Of a stretch of DNA of 42,861 nt, positions 19,143 to 27,867 are shown in pieces; position 1 is the first letter of the stretch; each line of letters starts with the position of its first letter. Location: contig JAAUUT010000036.1 of NCBI GenBank assembly GCA_012031035.1, positions 1-42,861 of the forward strand, in the 5' to 3' direction. A model generated the notes under the pieces. That model was given only the letters and a program-made list of their open reading frames with translations, was not told the origin of the DNA and did no database searches. Source of the stretch: Candidatus Altimarinota bacterium. GTDB taxonomy: Bacteria; Cyanobacteriota; Cyanobacteriia; Cyanobacteriales; Microcystaceae. The position numbers and the translations under genes were made by a program.

Positions 19143-19838
19143 CATTATTTTCTAGCTCCAGGCTATTATGTTATCACTATCAAACAAGATTGATAATGTA
19201 TCGAGCTTACAAATTCAAGTTTAGCTCGTAAACAAAAAGGCAGTAACACTAGGGCTAAAGCCAAAAGATTAGTAGCCAAAATCCATTCAAAGATTAGAAG
19301 AGTTAGAGAAGATTTTCTACACAAGCTATCCCGCAAGATAGTCAACGAGAACCAAGTGATTGCCGTAGAAAACCTCAATGTTTTGGGCATGGTACGTAAC
19401 CATAATCTAGCGAAAGCTATTAGCGATTGTGGCTGGGGGCAATTCTCTACAATGCTCAAATACAAAGCCGAGTGGGAAGGAAAAACTTATATCGAAGTAG
19501 ATAGGTTTTTTGCCTCTTCCAAAATTTGTAGTGTTTGCCTCAACAAAGTTGATAGTTTAGATTTAGATATCAGAGCTTGGACTTGTGTTCGTTGTCAGGC
19601 TCATCATGACCGCGACATAAATGCTGCTATGAATATTAGAAATGAAGCCTTGCGGATATTGCGAGTGCGTAATTCGCCGTCACACGGCGAAGGCAAGACG
19701 CACTCAAGACAGTCGTTAGGGACTAGCGACACAAGCCAATGGAGGGAATGTAAGACAACCTGGCAAGACTTCGGTTTTGTTGGATGCTGTTCCCTGTGAA
19801 GTTGGAAACCCCACCCTAAAGAGGGATGGGGTAGTTCA
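19143..19838 (+). mobile_element. Internally deleted TnpB (IS200/IS605-type) element
   Basis: A roughly 700-base element with a left end, the first ten codons of tnpB, a large internal deletion, the C-terminal half of tnpB and a right-end hairpin at 19809-19831 (CCCCACCC/GGGATGGGG followed by TAGTTCA). No tnpA is present. The right end stops about 6 bases from the stop codon of the convergent small heat-shock gene. The left border is approximate. Confidence 0.7.
19196..19799 (+). pseudogene. TnpB with large internal deletion
   Basis: ATG at 19196 opens MYRAYKFKF, a typical TnpB N-terminus, and stops after 11 codons. Overlapping it in another frame, from 19200, the C-terminal half runs to 19799: LARKQKGSNTRAKAKRL, then the second RuvC motif VIAVENLNVLGM, then the zinc ribbon (CSVCLNK...CVRCQAHH) and the third RuvC motif DRDINAAMNIRNEA. 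About 200 residues, including the wedge domain and the first RuvC Asp, are gone. It cannot be a nuclease. A GTG at 19356 would allow a 147-residue product. The tail after residue RVRNSP is unlike other TnpB ends. Confidence 0.85.
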
Positions 19839-19843
19839 TCAGA

Positions 19844-20293
19844 TTATGCAGCCGTCGATTCAAGATTAACTTTGACGACTTTGTTTTGTTCTTGTTGAGT
19901 TTTAGGTAAGGTCAAATGCAAAATCCCATTTTTGTATTCTGCGGTGACGTTAGTATTTTCAATCTCAACGGGTAACGGAATAACGCGCTGGAATTTCCCG
20001 TAGCGAAATTCGCTTTTAGTCGTTCCTTTGTCTTCGGTTTTGGTTTCGGATTTGCGATCGCCACTAATATAAACTGCATTCTTAGTGACTTGTACGTCTA
20101 AGTCTTTAGCTTCAATTCCAGGGATTTCTAGTTTCAGTGCGATCGCATCTGCTGTTTCGTTTAACTCAGCAGGCGGTACTCTCATGAAACCTTTTTCAAA
20201 AACAGTAGATGGCACTCTAGTTTCCTCAAATAAACGGTTCATTTGACGTTGTAGAACATTCAATTCTTGCCAAGGATTGTAACGAACTAGCAT
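19844..20293 (-). CDS. hspA: Hsp20-family small heat-shock protein
   Basis: A 149-residue ATP-independent chaperone that binds unfolding proteins and, in cyanobacteria, also membranes. The N-terminus MLVRYNPWQELNVLQRQMNRLF is typical of cyanobacterial HspA/Hsp17. The alpha-crystallin domain spans about residues 40-135, with ALKLEIPGIEAKDLDVQVT and the closing NGILHLTLPK motif. GAGGAAG precedes the ATG by about 8 bases in an A/T-rich leader. Hsp17 leaders of this group can act as RNA thermometers, but I could not draw a clear masking hairpin here. The hairpin of the neighbouring TnpB element lies just after the stop and could end transcription. Confidence 0.93.
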   Translation of the reverse strand: MLVRYNPWQELNVLQRQMNRLFEETRVPSTVFEKGFMRVPPAELNETADAIALKLEIPGIEAKDLDVQVTKNAVYISGDRKSETKTEDKGTTKSEFRYGKFQRVIPLPVEIENTNVTAEYKNGILHLTLPKTQQEQNKVVKVNLESTAA

Positions 20294-20532
20294 CTTTATT
20301 TCTTCCTCAGTTATGTTTTAGTTAATTGTTTTGTATATTTCTTATATTACTGACAGAAAAAAAGTTTAAAATTCGGTTTATATCACCTAATTAAGGTTAA
20401 TTTCCGAACCCAAACAACTAACAATTGATGAGGAAAACTGAACCAACTTAGTACGGAAAACTCTACAGTTATTAGCGATCGGCTTACTACTGAACTACTG
20501 GACTCCTGTAAAGACGCGATAGATCGCTAACT

Positions 20533-20567
20533 TTCATAATTCATAATTCATAATTCATAATTCATAA
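20533..20567. repeat. Five tandem copies of TTCATAA
   Basis: Five perfect 7-base units. The stop codon and the last residues (MNYEL) of the minus-strand TPR gene are inside the array. Read on the other strand the unit is TTATGAA, the same sequence that ends gmd at 12724-12739. It fits the class of cyanobacterial heptamer STRR repeats. Confidence 0.9.
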
Positions 20568-21462
20568 GATCGATTTCTTTTTGCATGAGTTCGCGTTCTT
20601 GTTTGAGAGAAAGTAGCACGGCTTCAGGTAGTTGCTCTTGTTTTTTGAGTGCTTGTTCGTAATAAACAAATGCTTGTTGCATCATTTCGAGATCGTTATT
20701 TTTTTTGCCGTGTTTGCGAAGAATTTGTGCTTTAAGATATTGTAATTCTGGGTTTTCTGGAGCAGATTGAAGCGCTTTGTCGGTAAATTGTAGCGCTTTA
20801 TCGTATTGTTTGAGATCTCGATAAGCGACAGCAATACCGCGATCTACTAGATAATTGGGTGCGGCATAAGTTTCTAAACGCGCGATCGCTTCTTCTGGGT
20901 TAGAAAACGGTAAATTAACTGCCAAAATTAAATCTAAATAGCCTTTAATTAAATTTAATTCGGGATCTTTAGGGTCGCTTTGTTCTGCTTCATCAAGATA
21001 AGCAAGAACCTGCTGTAATTTAGTAATAGCAGCAATGGCATCCTCGTTTTGTTTATAATCATAGGCTCCTTGCAGTAAATGTCCTACCGCCATATATAAA
21101 TTACCGCGCAAGGAATCTTGAGATTCTAAGGCTTCTGCTGAACTCAAAGTTTTACTGGCGTAGTTTTTTACGTTTTCCCAATCCTTTTCTAAATAAGCTA
21201 AAGAGGCGTGCATAGCATAAGCTAAGGGTTCGTTTGCTTCGGCGGTTTCCGCTTCTGCCAAATAGCGTTTAGCTTCTGTATAGTTTCCTTTTTGGAATAT
21301 TTCCTCAAAAGCTGCTTCAGTTTTTTCTCCGATGTTGCGAGGGTTGCTCGTCCGAAAGGGATCTTGTGCTAAACTCGGACTTCCTCCCCAATTTAACGTA
21401 ACCGCGATCGCAACAGAACAAGCTAGAGCAATTCGCTTAGAAGGATTGAATGAAATTTTCAT
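20548..21462 (-). CDS. Exported tetratricopeptide-repeat protein
   Basis: A 304-residue protein. Residues 1-32 form a Sec signal peptide with a likely cut after SLAQ. The rest is helical, with TPR-like units (for example AYRDLKQYDKALQFTDKALQ near residue 215 and FVYYEQALKKQEQLPEAVLL near residue 267). TPR proteins scaffold complexes, here probably in the periplasm or lumen. The conserved neighbours do not reveal a partner. The last five residues MNYEL come from a heptamer repeat array and may vary between strains. It is divergent from an ABC ATPase gene, 106 bases away. Confidence 0.8.
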   Translation of the reverse strand: MKISFNPSKRIALACSVAIAVTLNWGGSPSLAQDPFRTSNPRNIGEKTEAAFEEIFQKGNYTEAKRYLAEAETAEANEPLAYAMHASLAYLEKDWENVKNYASKTLSSAEALESQDSLRGNLYMAVGHLLQGAYDYKQNEDAIAAITKLQQVLAYLDEAEQSDPKDPELNLIKGYLDLILAVNLPFSNPEEAIARLETYAAPNYLVDRGIAVAYRDLKQYDKALQFTDKALQSAPENPELQYLKAQILRKHGKKNNDLEMMQQAFVYYEQALKKQEQLPEAVLLSLKQERELMQKEIDLMNYEL

Positions 21463-21568
21463 AAGGTTTCTATAAAAGCTTTGGCTATAGTAGTGCTAAG
21501 GCATCGACAAGATGCAGGCTGGGAATCTGTCACAATTAAAACAGTCCCACTTTAATTACTAATGTTAA

Positions 21569-22201
21569 GTGCTTTATCTAAAAAATTTAGTCTATCATCC
21601 GCCTGCAACTTCCACGCCGATACTCAAAGGGATTAACTTAGAACTTGCTCCACAAAAATTAGGATTAGTGATCGGAGCGAGTGGGTCTGGTAAAACAACG
21701 CTTTTGGAAATCTTAGCAGGACTAGCCGAAAAAACGAAAGGCGATATTTTTTGGGGCGAGCAAGAATTGACTCCCTTACACTTACAACAATTAGCGGGTC
21801 TTGTTTTTCAATTTCCCGAACGGCATTTTTGCGGGAGTACAATTTTAGAAGAATTGCGTTTGGGTCATCCCGAATTGGGAAGGGAACGAATCGGAGAAGC
21901 ACTCAAAGAAGTCGGACTCGATAGTCTTTCCTTGAATTCGTCTCCTAACGCGCTTAGCGGCGGTCAGCAGCGACGATTGGCGCTGGCAGTACAATTAATT
22001 CGTCAGCCTAATTTGTTGCTTCTAGACGAACCTACGGCGGGATTAGATTGGTCGATGCGCCGTCAGCTAGCTAAACTTTTGGCGAAACTAAAAACTCATT
22101 GGACGTTATTAATTGTTACTCACGATCCTAATGAATTACTCGCGATCGCAGATTGTTGTTGGAAAATCGATAGTGGCGAATTAAAACTTTGTGAATTATA
22201 A
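21569..22201 (+). CDS. ABC transporter ATP-binding protein (CbiO/EcfA-like)
   Basis: A 210-residue single ATPase domain. Walker A is GASGSGKTT near residue 36, Q-loop VFQFPERHF near 78, signature LSGGQQRR near 129, Walker B LLLLDEPTAGLD near 148 and the switch His in VTHD. The QFPE form of the Q-loop is typical of the cobalt/energy-coupling-factor ATPase group. Start is GTG at 21569, the first start after an in-frame stop, and no strong ribosome site is visible. No permease gene is adjacent, so the transported substrate is unknown. rsmG follows after 20 bases on the same strand. Confidence 0.88.
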   Translation: MLYLKNLVYHPPATSTPILKGINLELAPQKLGLVIGASGSGKTTLLEILAGLAEKTKGDIFWGEQELTPLHLQQLAGLVFQFPERHFCGSTILEELRLGHPELGRERIGEALKEVGLDSLSLNSSPNALSGGQQRRLALAVQLIRQPNLLLLDEPTAGLDWSMRRQLAKLLAKLKTHWTLLIVTHDPNELLAIADCCWKIDSGELKLCEL

Positions 22202-22221
22202 ATGATGAAATCACATTTTTT

Positions 22222-22970
22222 ATGATTGAACTTGAAAAATTACCCTGTTTAGAAACCATTTGGCAAACGAGTTTAGACTGGCAACCCAATGAAACTCAAC
22301 AAAAACAATTTCAACAATTATATGAAGAGATTTTAATTGGCAATCGACAGCTTAATCTCACTCGCCTCACTGAACCCCATGAATTTTGGGAAAAACATCT
22401 TTGGGATTCTTTAGCTGGATTGAGTGGATTGGGAATTGCTAGCGAGGTAGAAAAGCAGCAAAAGTTTAGTGCGATCGATATCGGGGACGGGGGCGGGTTT
22501 TCCTGGCATTCCGATTGCTATCGTGCTTCCATTTTGGCAAGTAACGCTACTCGATTCAACTCGTAAAAGGTTAATTTTTAAATAATTTAACCACAAAATT
22601 AAACCTAAAAAATATTCAAACTCTCACAGGTAGAGCCGAAGAAATCGGACAGGATTCTTTATATCGAGAAGCTTACGATTTGGCTTTTATTCGTGCGGTT
22701 GGCGATGCGTCTGTTTGTGCGGAATATGCTTTACCTACCTTAAAAATTGGAGGATTGACAATTCTTTATCGAGGTCATTGGAGCGATCGCGATAATTTAT
22801 TGTTACAATCGGCTGCTAACAAACTCGGTGGAAAAATCGAACGGGTTATTGAATTAATAACTCCTTTGAGTCAGAGTATTCGTCATTGTATTTATTTACG
22901 TAAAATTTCAGCAACGCCCGCTCAATTTCCTCGTTCTGTTGGGATTCCCGCCCAAAAGCCGCTATTTTAA
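22222..22970 (+). pseudogene. rsmG: 16S rRNA (guanine-527-N7) methyltransferase, two frameshifts
   Basis: RsmG methylates G527 of 16S rRNA. The first frame gives the normal N-terminus (LYEEILIGNRQLNLTRLTE, EFWEKHLWDSL) up to the SAM-binding DIGDGGGF. There a T4 run at about 22499-22502 puts the gene out of frame: with T3 the protein reads [21 protein letters not shown] second shift follows STRKRLIF, near the T5 run at about 22575. From there the frame of [23 protein letters not shown] continues to the stop at 22970 through AFIRAVGDASVCAEYALPTL. Corrected length is about 248 residues, normal for RsmG. Either real loss, which is tolerated in bacteria and linked to streptomycin resistance, or homopolymer error. 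Confidence 0.88.
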
Positions 22971-23181
22971 TCGATAATCGGGACAAAGGGAAAAGATAAA
23001 TGTATGTTTTTTCCTTTCCCCGTTTCCCTGAATTTGAACAATCGTTTTTGAGTTAGGCAAGCGGTCTATTGTATCTTTGCGATCGCGAAGTCATGGGTTG
23101 CATATATGAACTTAAAAAAACTTAAACTTCACCAAAAACACAATAATGAGATTAAACTATTATTTTTTCCATTAACGTCTG

Positions 23182-24800
23182 ATGTCGAAGTTAGCGCGAT
23201 CGCGTAAATTTTGGAACTGTTTATCAAAAGAATTTAAGCTTTTCATCATTATCATCTTACTTGTCAGCATTTTTTTTAGATTTGTCAATATCAACAAAAA
23301 ATATTATTGGATAGATGAAACTGTTACTTCTTTACGCATTTCTGGATATTTAAAAGAAGAAGTCAATCGGCAAGTTTTTACAGGTTCTCAAATTTCCGTT
23401 CGAGAGTTAGCTCGATATCAAACTATTAATTCTGAGAAGAATATCTTCGATACGGTTAAAGGATTAGCCAAAGAAGAAGCTCAATTACCGCCGCTTTATT
23501 TCATACTGGTTAGACTGTGGACGCAATTGTTTGGGAATTCTATCGCAGTAACGAGAAGTTTATCAGCTTTCATTAGTTTGCTGGCATTTCCTTGTGTTTA
23601 TTGGTTGTGTTTAGAGTTATTTAATTCGCCACTCATAGGAGTTGTAGCAGTCATGCTAGTGGCAGTTTCACCATTTCAGGTTTTATACGCACAGGAGGCA
23701 AGAATGTATAGTCTGTGGTCAGTACAAATCTTGTTGACTAGTGCTGTGTTTCTTAGAGCGATACGTCTTAATACTAAATTTAGTTGGTTTTTTTATTCGC
23801 TTTCAATTGTCTTAGGATTATATACTCATCTTTTATCAATATTAGTTGCGATCGCCCAAGGAATTTATCTAGTTATTATTGAGAAATTTAGAGTTAGTAA
23901 AAAATAGTTTCTTATTTAATTTCTTGTTTCACAGCTATTCTTTTATTTTCGCCCTGGATTTTTACCATTTTAAATCATTCAAGTGGAGCAAAAGCCGCCT
24001 TGGCTTGGCTCGATAAAACGGCTAAGCTACAAGAAAATTTAATTAGCTTTGTCAATAATATTTTTAATGCGATAATTGACTTCTGGTTTGTCTATAATTA
24101 CTTTCCTAATTTAAATTTTCCCAATCTTAGATTTGGGATTTATATTAAGCCATTATTACTAATTTTAATGGTGTATTCTTTTTATTTTATTTATCGTAAA
24201 ACGTCGATAAAAATCTGGCTATTTATCTTGACTTTAACGTTTGTTCCTCCACTATTGATAGTGATACGAGATATCAATGCTAATTCAGGAAGTTTGAGCC
24301 AAGCTCGATATCTAATTCCTTGTTATTTAGGCATTTCGATAGCGATTGCTTATCTTTTTGCGACTCAGATAAAGAATAAGTTCAGAAATTTATGGCAAAA
24401 AAAGTTTTGGTATTTGTCAACGATCTTGCTAATTTCTTTTGGGATTTTATCCTGTGCAATTAGCTCTCAAGCAGAAACTTGGTCGAATAAGTATGGAATG
24501 AATTATTATCCAGTTGTTCGGGCTATCAATCAATGCGAGCGTCCTTTATTAATGAGCGATCGCAACCTAGTGTTAATTTTATCCTTAAGCCATTATCTCG
24601 ATCCAAAAGTTAAACTCCAGTTATTACCTGCTTCTAAAATATCTGTCGAGCTAATCGACCAATTAAGTAGATTTAGCGATATTTTTCTATTTCAACCTTC
24701 CGATAACTTTCAACAAACTTTCAAAACTCAACTAAATTACAAAATAATTTCCCTAAAAGAAATTCGCGAATTACTAAAAATAGAAAAAAGCAACGACTGA
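23182..24800 (+). pseudogene. GT39/ArnT-like membrane glycosyltransferase, one frameshift
   Basis: A GT-C fold enzyme that moves a sugar from a polyprenyl-phosphate donor to a lipid or protein acceptor outside the cytoplasmic membrane. The N-terminal part shows a membrane helix, then KKYYWIDETVTSLR with the Asp-Glu pair typical of this fold, and QLPPLYFILVRLW. The first frame stops at 23907 after RVSKK. An A6 run at 23899-23904 lacks one A: restoring it gives KKIVSYLISCFTAILLFSPW and leads into the second frame. That frame runs to 24800 with more membrane helices. Corrected length is about 539 residues. Family assignment comes from topology and the DE motif, and substrate is unknown. Confidence 0.75.
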
Positions 24801-24845
24801 GAAAAATGCGATCGCGCTTTTCTGGTTTCTAATTGATGATATCTC

Positions 24846-25562
24846 TTAAGTTAAAGCTGCTTTTTGAGCGACTAATAACTCTTTAATTCCCTTCTCAGCT
24901 AAATCCAAAATTTGATTTAATTGCGTGCGACTAAAACTTTTTGATTCTGCCGTTCCTTGTACTTCGATTAAATCTAAATTTCCCGTCATCACCACGTTAA
25001 AATCTACTTGTGCCGCCACATCTTCAAAATAATTTAAGTCTAAAAAAGCTTCTCCCTCAATCAATCCTACTGAAACCGCAGCGACGGGATACTGTAGAGG
25101 AGACTTTTTTAACTCGCCTGTCTCCAAAAGCTTCTCAATAGCTAAAGCAAGAGCAACATAACTTCCAGTAATCGAAGTCGTGCGCGTCCCGGCATCAGCT
25201 TGTATGACATCGGCATCAATAGCAATCGTCCTCTCGCCTAACCCCTTAAGATCGATAGAAGCCCTTAAGCTGCGTCCAATTAAGCGTTGAATTTCTTGAG
25301 TTCGTCCCGAAAGTTTCATAACTTCTCTTGGTTGTCTCTCGTGTGTTGCAGAAGGTAACATACGATACTCAGCCGTTAACCAACCGCTACCACTATCGAC
25401 CAAAAAGCGTGGAACGTTAGATTGAATGCTGGCAGTACATAAAACCTTTGTTTCACCGCAACTCGCCAAAACAGAACCTGCTGCAAAACGAGTGTAGTTT
25501 GTCTCAAAACGAACGGGACGCAATTCATTGGGTTGACGACCGTCAGGACGTTGCCAGATCAT
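24846..25562 (-). CDS. rph: Ribonuclease PH
   Basis: A 238-residue phosphorolytic 3'-5' exoribonuclease that trims tRNA 3' ends. It begins [21 protein letters not shown], the classical RNase PH start. It holds [16 protein letters not shown] near residue 78, [15 protein letters not shown] near residue 88 and the phosphate-binding [13 protein letters not shown] near residue 126. It ends at the normal length. Its ATG lies 9 bases downstream of the stop of a TnpB N-terminal remnant on the same strand, so its native promoter may have been displaced. Confidence 0.96.
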   Translation of the reverse strand: MIWQRPDGRQPNELRPVRFETNYTRFAAGSVLASCGETKVLCTASIQSNVPRFLVDSGSGWLTAEYRMLPSATHERQPREVMKLSGRTQEIQRLIGRSLRASIDLKGLGERTIAIDADVIQADAGTRTTSITGSYVALALAIEKLLETGELKKSPLQYPVAAVSVGLIEGEAFLDLNYFEDVAAQVDFNVVMTGNLDLIEVQGTAESKSFSRTQLNQILDLAEKGIKELLVAQKAALT

Positions 25563-25571
25563 AAAATCGAC

Positions 25572-25748
25572 TCACACTTTGCAGACTCTCAGTATCTTCA
25601 AATCGAAGCCTTTAAGTTTAGCTTCTGCTTGCGAATCCATCCAGAAACGCAAGCATTTGTTACGAATGAACTGCACAGTTCTGATGGCTTCTGAGATCCT
25701 GAGTTGCTGAGACTTATTGGCTTTGATTTTGTATTCGAGAACAAACAT
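25572..25748 (-). pseudogene. TnpB N-terminal remnant
   Basis: A 58-codon frame beginning MFVLEYKIKANKSQQ, then EAIRTVQFIRNKCLRFW. This is clearly homologous to the start of the intact TnpB at 39143 (MFVLEYKLKGKAKQY, SIRTVQFVRNKCLRYW). After about 44 residues the similarity ends and a short unrelated tail (LKGFDLKILRVCKV) precedes the stop. All catalytic motifs are absent. It lies directly upstream of rph, in the same direction, and divergent from the RHH remnant. Confidence 0.85.
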
Positions 25749-25789
25749 ATCGACCCACCTCGGTTATACTCATACAGTAGCTATGTTAT

Positions 25790-25943
25790 GTGAGTAGGTC
25801 AAGAATAGTAAGAGAAAAAAGATTACAAGTAGTTTTAACCGAAAAGGAAGCATCGATCTCTGGCTGAACATTCTGCTAAAACGCAATTAACAATGTCTGA
25901 GGTAATCAGAGATTTTATCCGTTCGCTTGAGACTTATCTTTAA
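25790..25943 (+). pseudogene. RHH/CopG-type antitoxin remnant, one frameshift
   Basis: From a GTG at 25790 the frame gives SRSRIVREKRLQVVLTEKEASI, then hits a stop. Shifting by one base near 25856-25860 (a TCTCT stretch) restores LAEHSAKTQLTMSEVIRDFI and RSLETYL to the stop at 25943. A basic N-terminus, one beta strand and two helices are the ribbon-helix-helix pattern of small antitoxins or repressors. No toxin gene follows. It is too short to assign a family with confidence, and may be a decayed orphan. Confidence 0.5.
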
Positions 25944-25969
25944 TCGTGCTTTGCGTTTATCTGTTGGTC

Positions 25970-26015
25970 GGGCTTCATCCCACCACTAACATTTGTGTAG
26001 TGGGGGTCTTCGCCC
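25970..26015. repeat. Long hairpin upstream of hisB
   Basis: GGGC pairs with GCCC at the outside, and CCCACCACTA with TGTAGTGGG inside, around an ACATTTG loop. Its form (long, with a small bulge) resembles the end hairpins of IS200/IS605-type elements. It lies between the antitoxin remnant and hisB. Confidence 0.6.
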
Positions 26016-26073
26016 TACATTTCAGATAAACTGCTATTGTAAAAATAGTTGCCAAAAAAATTAAACTATTGCC

Positions 26074-26718
26074 ATGCACACGCGGGATCGACAAATTGCG
26101 ACTTCTCCCGATTTAGAATTATCTCTTCCAGCACGGATAGCCTCGGTCAGCCGTACCACAAAGGAAACTGACGTGAGCGTTACCATCAATCTCGACGGTC
26201 AAGGTCACTGTCAGGCGGCGACGGGAGTTCCTTTTTTAGATCATATGTTGCATCAGATTGCTTCTCACGGCTTAATCGATCTAGAGATAAGAGCAACGGG
26301 TGATATCGAAATTGACGACCACCACACTAACGAAGATGTGGGAATTACGCTGGGTCAAGCACTAGCAAAAGCGTTGGGCGATCGCAAGGGAATTGTTCGC
26401 TTCGGTCATTTTCTGGCTCCCTTGGATGAAGCGCTCATTCAAGTTGCCCTGGACTTTTCAGGAAGACCCCATCTAAGTTACGGTTTACAAATTCCTACCC
26501 AACGAGTCGGCACTTACGACACGCAATTAGTGCGAGAATTTTTTGTAGCATTGGTCAATCACAGCCAAATGACGCTTCATATTCGTCAACTCGACGGGAT
26601 TAATTCTCATCATATTATCGAGGCAACCTTTAAAGCGTTAGCGCGATCGATGCGTATGGCGATCGCGATCGATCCCCGTCGTGCTAATGAGATTCCCAGT
26701 TCCAAGGGAATGCTGTAA
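26074..26718 (+). CDS. hisB: Imidazoleglycerol-phosphate dehydratase
   Basis: Catalyses the sixth step of histidine synthesis, dehydrating imidazoleglycerol phosphate to imidazoleacetol phosphate. At 214 residues it is a stand-alone HisB, without the phosphatase domain of enterobacteria. Metal-binding signatures are [16 protein letters not shown] near residue 51, [14 protein letters not shown] near residue 89 and [15 protein letters not shown] near residue 177. Its 3' end overlaps, on the opposite strand, the end of a truncated membrane-protein frame by about 80 bases. Confidence 0.96.
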   Translation: MHTRDRQIATSPDLELSLPARIASVSRTTKETDVSVTINLDGQGHCQAATGVPFLDHMLHQIASHGLIDLEIRATGDIEIDDHHTNEDVGITLGQALAKALGDRKGIVRFGHFLAPLDEALIQVALDFSGRPHLSYGLQIPTQRVGTYDTQLVREFFVALVNHSQMTLHIRQLDGINSHHIIEATFKALARSMRMAIAIDPRRANEIPSSKGML

Positions 26719-27000
26719 CGTGCCAGCAGAAGGCATACTTAAATAAACAGCGATCGCAAAAGGATAAAAAGGGATTTTTTGCATCCTGCCATCGAAAAAC
26801 AAAACGCAACTGTACATAAATAAGCAAACGCCGATGAGAGCAAACAAGGAAGTAATAATTGGATTAATTTCACTTAATTGAAGCTTTACAAGATTTTTTA
26901 GCAAGGTTAACGTTGCTTGCCAATGAATCGGCGGAGCTAGGAATAAAATATAGAAAATAAATCCTATCCATAGCAACCACAAGATAACTTTTCTAACCAT
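26638..27000 (-). CDS. Small membrane protein, C-terminus replaced
   Basis: From ATG at 27000, [20 protein letters not shown] opens the first membrane helix. A second helix lies at about residues 52-71 and leads into [19 protein letters not shown]. This pattern resembles, from memory, a short conserved cyanobacterial membrane protein that continues with another helix. Here the continuation is missing: right after PFAIA, encoded at the HIP1 octamer near 26752, the sequence turns polar and runs into the complement of hisB. The remaining frame to 26638 is therefore probably accidental. Probably a truncated, non-functional gene. The product may still be inserted in the membrane. Confidence 0.5.
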   Translation of the reverse strand: MVRKVILWLLWIGFIFYILFLAPPIHWQATLTLLKNLVKLQLSEINPIITSLFALIGVCLFMYSCVLFFDGRMQKIPFYPFAIAVYLSMPSAGTLQHSLGTGNLISTTGIDRDRHTHRSR

Positions 27001-27245
27001 TGTCGCTCGCAATGCCCGATTTCGTGGCGAAAGAAATTGTCATTAATATAGGCGATCGCGATCGGGGTCAACATCCGCCTCTCTACTTACTGGAGTTGAG
27101 ACTAAATTCAAAACAAAAGGCAGCCAAGGGGATGCCTTGAACTGCCAATAGGGAGAAAATGAGAATTGCTGAAAATTTCTCAAACTCCCTCCCATGAACT
27201 GTGAACGATTAAAACGATTTTGCCACGACACTCGATACTCATTTA

Positions 27246-27470
27246 TGGTGGAGGCCCGGTTGGAGAAGAACAAACGAGGCTCCCGTTTTAACAGCTTATA
27301 CGGGTGCAAACGGTGCAGATGCGCTTGGTAAGTTAGGACAAAAAGGAGCAATTGAAGCCGGATTGCGGGATTTAGAGCAAATGTTTGGGACGAAGTTCCG
27401 CAATTGCGTTGTAGATGCTTTATTTGTGGATTGGCAAGCCGATCCTTTTTCTCGATCGAGTAGGAATTAG
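27246..27470 (+). pseudogene. FAD-dependent amine oxidase C-terminal remnant
   Basis: An open stretch without a start reads EAPVLTAYTGANGADALG, then IEAGLRDLEQMFGTKF, then FVDWQADPFSRSSRN before the stop. The last part follows the flavin amine oxidase pattern, in which W-x-x-DPFSRGSY lies close to the FAD ring, but here the GSY is lost and the gene stops. N-terminal FAD-binding sequence is absent. It is a relic of a gene deleted from both sides. Confidence 0.6.
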
Positions 27471-27867
27471 CTTCTATGATGAATTGGATTTCATCATTAG
27501 GTAATAGAAATCTACACCTTATCAACTTCTCCAATTCAGCAAACTATTAAATAATCAGAGCGATTGAAAAAAATTATGAAACAAGAGCATTTAATTTATC
27601 TCTGGAACAAGACAGCACAACGCTCATTACTATACTCAAGATAAAAATGGGATTCATACGCAACCTGATGTAAAGTAACCAAGATAAGGCGATCGCACTT
27701 TTAATGAGCTTTAGTACCAAAGTCCTCTTCTTACTAGTACTATAGTCATACAAATTTTTGGGAACTTCGATCCATGTAACGAACCCATATAAGCTCTTAT
27801 GATTTATTTATTCAAGCATACAGTTTTTGCGATCGCCCAACCCAAAAATATTTAACTTATAAGAACT
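27471..27867. other. Intergenic region, no gene seen
   Basis: About 400 A/T-rich bases with HIP1 sites near 27690 and 27829. Short frames (for example around 27577-27676) have no recognisable domain. It follows the amine oxidase relic and may be further decayed DNA. The Coq4-like gene starts at its end. Confidence 0.4.

Noticed and set aside
20294..20350. RNA thermometer in the heat-shock gene leader
   Set aside because: Known for related genes, but I could not find a stem that pairs with the GAGGAAG ribosome site in this A/T-rich leader.
20533..20567. CRISPR array
   Set aside because: The units are 7 bases long and directly adjacent, without spacers. No cas genes are present anywhere in the window.
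27043..27534. Minus-strand frame of 163 codons beside hisB
   Set aside because: It is antisense to the amine oxidase relic over half its length, and its product has no recognisable pattern.
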